In this document: in pieces, positions 58,008-64,000 of the stretch
Numbering within the stretch: the first letter of the stretch is position 1
How the letters are laid out: each line of letters starts with the position of its first letter
Assembly (NCBI GenBank): GCA_025890175.1
Contig: JANPYM010000005.1
Location: forward strand, 2,465,172 to 2,529,171
DNA: 64,000 bases
Direction of reading: 5' to 3'
Source of the DNA: Ciborinia camelliae
Taxonomy: Eukaryota; Ascomycota; Leotiomycetes; Helotiales; Sclerotiniaceae
Translations under genes and position numbers: made by a program
The notes under the pieces: model-generated
Told to the model about the DNA's origin: nothing
Seen by the model: the letters and a program-made list of their open reading frames with translations, nothing else
Databases searched by the model: none

Positions 58008-61000
58008 TCAAGAACAGACCGACATCTTGTTAGTAGTAGAGTCTTGATTGTTATTGCGGAATAATATGGATGTCGATGATATTGGAGTTTCTACGCTCAA
58101 TTGTTTCGGATACTAGAGGGACCATCTAAAGTATAATGGCATGGCAAATTTCTATGTACCGTAGCTCACTAGAGAGCAATTTGTCTTTTTAGATGAGAGA
58201 GAGGGAAGATATGATTATTCTAGGAGTACAGGGAACATGAGAAGAGGTAATGGATTTGATATCTAACAAAGTATTTCAGATGAGTTGAGCGTTATCTGGA
58301 CATTGTTTTGTCTTGTTTCATTTCGTAGTTAGATTATATGGAAGAATGGAGATGTTGGTAAGAATTGGGGTGAATTCAATTCAATTCCATGTTTGCTACT
58401 TTGTCGTCTCCCCGTCTTGGGCTCTTGGATTAATATCGGTGAGATCCCACGGGGAAAGTACGGTCGCTCCCAGGTCTTAGCCTCAGTACCACATAATATA
58501 TGGCCAATTACCTCACTGAATGTGTAGAAGGTAGGCAAAAAGCTAAGGATAGAAAAGTGAAGGTAGGTATATAAGGAGACTGCAGTAAGTCCTTTTAAGA
58601 ACACACACACAATACTAATTATTACTTTACCAATCCCAAGATTCAGCTATGAGCCTAATAAATGGTGATTGTTGAAGCATAACGCGAGGGCTTGAGCGTC
58701 TTTGTGTTGCTAGCGGTATGAGGATATCTAATCGCAGGGGACTGTAGCCCGCACTTGAAAGTTTCAAATTACTCCAATCTCCACACCACAACAATCTGCT
58801 TGGCATCGATAGTGATCCTAATGACAGCATAGATGGATGCAAGGCTAGAAATTTACTGCAGATCAATTGTTGCAGTATCTGTGCCCATCTCTTCTCGAGT
58901 AGTACCTCTACTCTCGCCCAATCACTCTTCGCTCGTGTATTACGCAATGAATCTCATCGACAGCAACACCCGCCTTCAACCTCGACAACTCTCCACCCAA
59001 AATACCACCAAGAAGGATTCGTGAAGCTATCCTTAGCACCAGCACCAGCACAATCACTAGGAATCACCTTCGTCATGGAGATCATTGCAAATCGTTCCAC
59101 ATGCGTGGTGACATCTGGTCCTTGAACATACCTTGCGATTCTAGGATGCATGATATGGTTAAGAGAAATATTGATATCTTGAAGTGGCATTTCCTCTGTT
59201 AAATAGACAGATACGACGGCGAATCCGAGCGTATTATGCAATACCAGATAGCTGAACAGTTATTCTCGATTCCGGTGGATTTTCTTCCCCTATCTCGATC
59301 ACAAATATAGGGCGCCATCGTAATAATAGCGAAAAGGGGGATCTATGCGATTCCATGATTTTCCATTTGCATCCTGAGACGTGATCATGTGGAGTATGTA
59401 GTAAAAGGATATGAAATGAGAGTAGGAAGAGTGAAAAGGGCAAAGGTCAGAATCAGGGTTGGGTACCTATATAAAGACGATGAATGGCAGATGTGGATCA
59501 ATATCAATTTATCTTCAAAAGCAACAATCTCCTCTAGTGGACATATCCACAGGGTATATTTTGGAATTATACTATGGGGGTTGATCATATTGTTCTATAT
59601 GGGTGGTTTCGTGCGAAAGTAGGCAATTTGAATGGAGGATGAAGATGAATCATGAGTATGCTTTTTGTTTCATTGGATGATAGTGAGGGTTCGGGTAATC
59701 ATGGCACACTTATTACAAATATCCGTATTCGACAGACTAAGAATATAGTTTGAGAAAAAGAGTGATTGTAGATACCGACTGATCATTAATCGGGTGAGAA
59801 CTTTGTATCTAAAGCTAGGTACCTAGACCACCTCCCCTTTTTGCTCATTACTCACTTCAGTGGGCAGTTGCTTGCTCCCCTATAAAAAACAAAAAATTTC
59901 CACATATTCCAACTCCAAAAGACCCTTTCAACAGCGGATGAACACTTCCATTCAAGTTTTTCAAATACTTATCTAATGACCAATGTCCCAGAGTCATAAG
60001 AAGATTTGAGACATCCCAGTTAAGATATACTTTCATCCTCTTTTTGATCGCAAGAGCAACAACAAAATATACATGAATGAAATGGCAAAAATTAATGTTA
60101 ATAATAACAACCGATAATGAAGGTAGTAATAATGCCAACTTCCAGACTCAGCTTGGATAAACACCGGTCTCAGATGGAAATCCCAAACTACCAGTCATCC
60201 AATTAAGCACCGCTAGTTGGAAAGCGGGATGAATCCTATAATTGTATCCCAGATCTCGATATTTGTTGGAAGATACTCCCAAAGCATGTACACACACAAC
60301 ATTTTATAGGCCGGAAAACTTCCAAATCCTATCCTTTCCCACCTTTCAGTGAGCGGGCTAGTTGAACACTAGCAGCACTGAATTGAGTTTCCCCATCCGG
60401 AATACCATATTCCGATATAAAAGTGTGTAATTTGGAGACTTGCACTTGACAAATATCCAGAATTGATAAAGGTGGCAGTAAGATACAATAATGGCCAAGT
60501 TACTGAGATGAGTGTTAATTCAAGGAAACCCAAGTCCTTGATTACAACTATATTTGAATGCATGAGGAAATCATCTCATGACCGATATATAAAGATCGGC
60601 GAGGAGTAACTTTAACTTATATCTCTTTGACAGTGGCAGAAATCAGGTAATATCGACAGCGAAAATAGGGTGTACTTGAACTTTCAATCCATGGGATAAT
60701 TTAACGGACGTATAATTCCTCTTCAACGGCGTTCAGACCAATGACTCTCATCGTATTGGGAGGAAAATGCTACGTCCTTTTAATGATTTGTCATTAACCC
60801 CTATATGATGAAACTTTGCAAGATTTCCGAGTCCAAAAACATGAGAGAATTACCCGTGTATATGTTATATCTTACCGAGGGAAATACATTTTCCTTTAGG
60901 AAAGCTATATCTCAAGAGTCAGACAGGAATATTACAGTGACAAGATAGACAAGCAAGCCGTACATCGATTTCCTATTCTATTATCACAAGATTTCACAAG

Positions 61001-62441
61001 AAATTACTCCAAGAAGATTTTTCAAGGGGATAGAAAAAAGAGATATCATTGAAGTCTGCATGCCATTACAACTCAGAAGTTTACAAGCCCAATCAAGGCG
61101 GAGGCCTACAGCTTATTAGATAAGGTAAATCCATCAAATCATAACAACTTCCTTCCGTGGGGTGACTTTCCCTTCATTTCCAAACAAAAATAAACTATTC
61201 ATGTGATTTTCTTCAGTAAAGGTCAATGACCAACAGCAATTAAGGTATTTTATCAACAATAAACTTGCAACTGTAAAAAAGGTGTGAACAATATGGTGCT
61301 ATTGAAAAATCATACCAAGCTCGACTCCACACGCCAAGGTATCCGCACTCCTCAAGCTGGAAGAGACAAACAAATAAATCAAGCCATAGTAAATTTTACC
61401 ACACCAATTCCATGCCAGCGTGGTAATCGTGGGTTAGCAGATTTGATATTCCACCTACAAATGTGTGGGAAGGTTATATATCCCCTCCTCCCGAAAAATG
61501 AGAATTTGGTGGGAGATATGTGGATGTTGAGGTTGTATGGGGACTGGAGGGAGTGAATGTGACATATTTCCAGTCTATAACAGAGGGGTTTACTTGTAGA
61601 AGGAACTGAATATGAGTATTCCAATTCACTTGATGATTATGCCTCATGCTCATTGGTCTTTTCACCCTTTAAGGTTACCCCTCTGATAAGCATATACCAT
61701 AAGCTAAGCGAGAAAACTTCAAATTGGGGATAGAGTGGTATAAAATGACCCTAAGATCTTGAAGGGGATAGGTAAGTTACATTGCGAAAGAAGGCAAAGG
61801 AATGCAGAGAATGTTTCGATGGGGCGAATGTACATTCGTCAATGAAGATGCGTTCGCAAAATCGGTGCTAATCCATTCAAAATACTTGCGGGAGTCAGGG
61901 AGTATGAAACATGAGATTTGAGCGTATAGAGATTTTGCCAGTGAGAATCGACCCATGATGAGAGTGAAAATTCCACCATAAAAATGACAAGAAATCATCA
62001 AAATTTCCACTACATCGAGGGATACTCATCCAGTATGCACTTTCGGAATCATACTTCAAATCTATATAGTAGACCTTTCGAAAAACACCAAGTCATCTCA
62101 CGATTCTCCATGTCTCCCATGATCATAAGCTCTTTGCAAGTCTATTTTTCTTTTCAAAAGTTGAAGAGGAGAACTATTTTATACCTACCCATTCACCCAG
62201 AGCGGAGATCTCTGTACAGGAATAGAATTGCCAAGTGAGAACGTACTGTATGCATCTGGCTACTCACTCACTGCAGTAGAAGATTAGTACATCCATATCA
62301 TCAAATAAAAAACTCAAGAATCACGGATAATCCTAATCTTTTCTCTAAAATCCGCCTCTCTCTTCCCCATAATTTGTATTTTGTAATTATATAAACCATC
62401 TCTTCATAAACCATGGTAATGCAAAAGAACTTCAATAGTTG
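58008..62441. other. long intergenic stretch before the transposable element
   Basis: 4.4 kb with no convincing gene. On the minus strand at 58954-59241 a frame reads as protein-like (HPRIARYVQGPDVTTHVERF), with another at 58627-58947, but they do not join through clear splice sites and match nothing I know. They may be a decayed gene. Confidence 0.5.
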
Positions 62442-62443
62442 TA

Positions 62444-62466
62444 CAGTCGAGGACAAGCAAACCTTA
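62444..62466 (+). repeat. left terminal inverted repeat
   Basis: 23 bases, perfectly complementary to 63088-63110, starting CAGTCGAGG directly after TA. Confidence 0.92.
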
Positions 62467-63087
62467 CTTAAAAAATAAATTATTATTTAATTTAATTTTT
62501 TTTTAATGTAATATATGCAGAATAATTTAGGGAATTCAAATATGCAATAAAAAGTAAAATTGGATATATATTCGATTTAATATTTAATATACAAGAAGTT
62601 TTAGAGTATTATGTGACGATAGTTGCGGAATTGGGGCTATCGTCCGAACTTATATTATATCATCCTAATTTATATTATATTATCTTATATTATATATAAT
62701 GAAATACTATCGTCCGAAGTGATTAGACGAAAAAGGGTGTTAAAATAAAAATTCCAAAAAGGGAAAAGAAAAGGGTTTAAAATTATGTGATATTGTTTAG
62801 TTTTTAACTTTTTAGAATTTAGATAATATAAAATGATAAAAAAAAGCTAAATAAATCAAATAATATAATTAGATTATATGTAAGTGGTGTTGTCGATTTA
62901 ATATAGCTTATACAAAAAATCGAATAATCACGTAACGATAGTTCAGATTTTGGGATTTTGTTTTTTGAATTTTTGAAGTTTTTCCTAATAAAATTTTAAA
63001 AATATTTTTATATCATTAGAATCAGCTTAGAATTCTGTATATTTTGTATCAATAAAAATTCAATTTGAGGGCAAAAATATTTTTAGA

Positions 63088-63110
63088 TAAGGTTTGCTTG
63101 TCCTCGACTG
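63088..63110 (-). repeat. right terminal inverted repeat
   Basis: 23 bases, perfect reverse complement of the left end, ending CCTCGACTG directly before TA. Confidence 0.92.
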
Positions 63111-63112
63111 TA

Positions 63113-64000
63113 TGCTAAAGGAGATAGGGCAAGGGAATATATTCTAGTCTCTAAGATGAGTTTTGAAATATAGGGAAATAGAAAATAAAGTATATGGAGT
63201 TGAGGAACATGTTACAGGAGATAATAAAGCGTAATGAATAAGTGAAGAGAGTATTAATAGCCAAAAAGCAACAAGAACTAACTCTGCTCGATAACAAAAC
63301 CTGTATATATACATTTAATATAACAACAACAATAAAAATAACAGCGAAATCCTAGAAACTCAAAAAGCCAAAGTATTTTCTTTAAATGTTTTCCCATATT
63401 ATGCACAAGAAGAACTTTCATTGCACTTGCACAATCAGGACTCAGAATTCAGGACTCAGAACCATTTCAAATGTATGGTATTGTGTATAAACTGTTTTGG
63501 AACTTCATTCCATCTCTCCCATCCATCCCCTTTATACCCAAACCCAAATACAGAACTCACATCTCACATCTCCCGTACTAGAAGAATATCACACTCGACT
63601 TCTTTCTTTTCTCCACCCAGAAACTTCCACCTTGCAACCCGAAATTTGAAGCTATAAGCAACGCGAAACACATAGAGAACTGATAAAAGTCCCTTCCACG
63701 CCCAATCAGGAACTGGAAACCAAACCCCTTGAAAAGATCCATGACCAGCGATCTAAGATGTGTGATTCCCAATCCAATCCAATCCAATCCAATCCAGTTC
63801 AATCAAATCAGTCTAATCCAATCCATCGTAAAAAAACAAAAATCGATTTCCTTTTAACCACCTGCAAGCACGGTATAGTACTAACCTTGAAACTTGAAAT
63901 ATAATATAAAATGAAACGAGATATTATAGATACCAACCAACTTCCCATCTCCATCTCCAGTGTTTACCCCCACATATCGCACTTCGACAGCCGAATAAGT
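63113..64000. other. intergenic to the window end
   Basis: AT-rich, with no recognisable gene. An AATCC array lies at 63771-63795. A small plus-strand frame at 63421-63657 has no features of a protein. Confidence 0.6.
63771..63795. repeat. (AATCC)5 microsatellite
   Basis: Five perfect pentanucleotide units, followed by degenerate copies. Confidence 0.8.

Larger units (their letters stand above)
62442..63112. mobile_element. non-autonomous Tc1/mariner-type (Fot1/pogo-like) element or MITE
   Basis: The 667-base element (62444-63110) has perfect 23-base terminal inverted repeats starting CAGTCGAGGACAAGCAAACC, and each end is flanked by TA, the target duplication of the Tc1/mariner superfamily. 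The interior is very AT-rich and has no open frame for a transposase. It holds repeated subterminal blocks: GACGATAGTT and AACGATAGTT, and ACTATCGTCCGAA-type sequence twice. A diverged direct repeat starts near 62573 and again near 62896 (TCGATTTAATAT...). Perfect ends with an eroded interior suggest either a MITE mobilised in trans or an element altered by RIP. The family name is inferred from end structure only. Confidence 0.85.

Noticed and set aside
58627..59241. Two minus-strand frames that might be exons of one gene
   Set aside because: They lie in different frames without a consensus intron between them and match no family I recognise; left as possible decayed sequence.

Overview
This window looks like nuclear DNA of a filamentous ascomycete. 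Genes carry short GT-AG introns (mostly 45-60 bases) with fungal branch points. The families are typically fungal: Zn2Cys6 factor, 2EXR protein, HET fragment, adenylation-thiolation-reductase enzymes. Moderate GC, codon style and spacers of 1-4 kb fit a leotiomycete such as Botrytis or Sclerotinia, but that placement is inference. No rRNA, convincing tRNA or CRISPR array was seen.

Layout. 1-873 is the 3' end of a DHA2-type MFS transporter. 2380-4830 is a gene graveyard: a frameshifted MFS transporter, a relic of an acetyltransferase exon and a UstYa/DUF3328-like frame with nonsense codons. An intact GNAT acetyltransferase follows (5051-5818). Next come a RING-H2 protein (7086-8558), an orphan acidic protein (10221-10784) and a secreted type-B carboxylesterase (12735-14484).

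The central 24 kb (16846-40522) is the most interesting part. Two adenylate-forming reductases (A-T-R, NRPS-like) are transcribed away from each other, with an aldo-keto reductase between them. A secreted GMC oxidoreductase, a Zn2Cys6 transcription factor and a zinc alcohol dehydrogenase follow. Together they could activate and reduce carboxylic acids to aldehydes or alcohols and oxidise them further, under a local regulator. This resembles a biosynthetic gene cluster, but the sequence alone does not prove co-regulation. The alcohol dehydrogenase has a consensus splice donor overlapping its stop codon, so splicing would add a 51-residue basic tail.

The right third is sparser. It has a C-terminal fragment of a HET incompatibility gene (41199-41852), a 2EXR protein (43649-44518), a small secreted protein with an ambiguous 3' end (45741-46109), a divergent Gfo/Idh/MocA dehydrogenase and DapA-family aldolase pair (48445-52600), an unrecognised 345-residue protein with a glycine-rich hydrophobic C-terminus (56970-58007), and a 667-base AT-rich element with perfect 23-base terminal inverted repeats and TA flanks (62442-63112).
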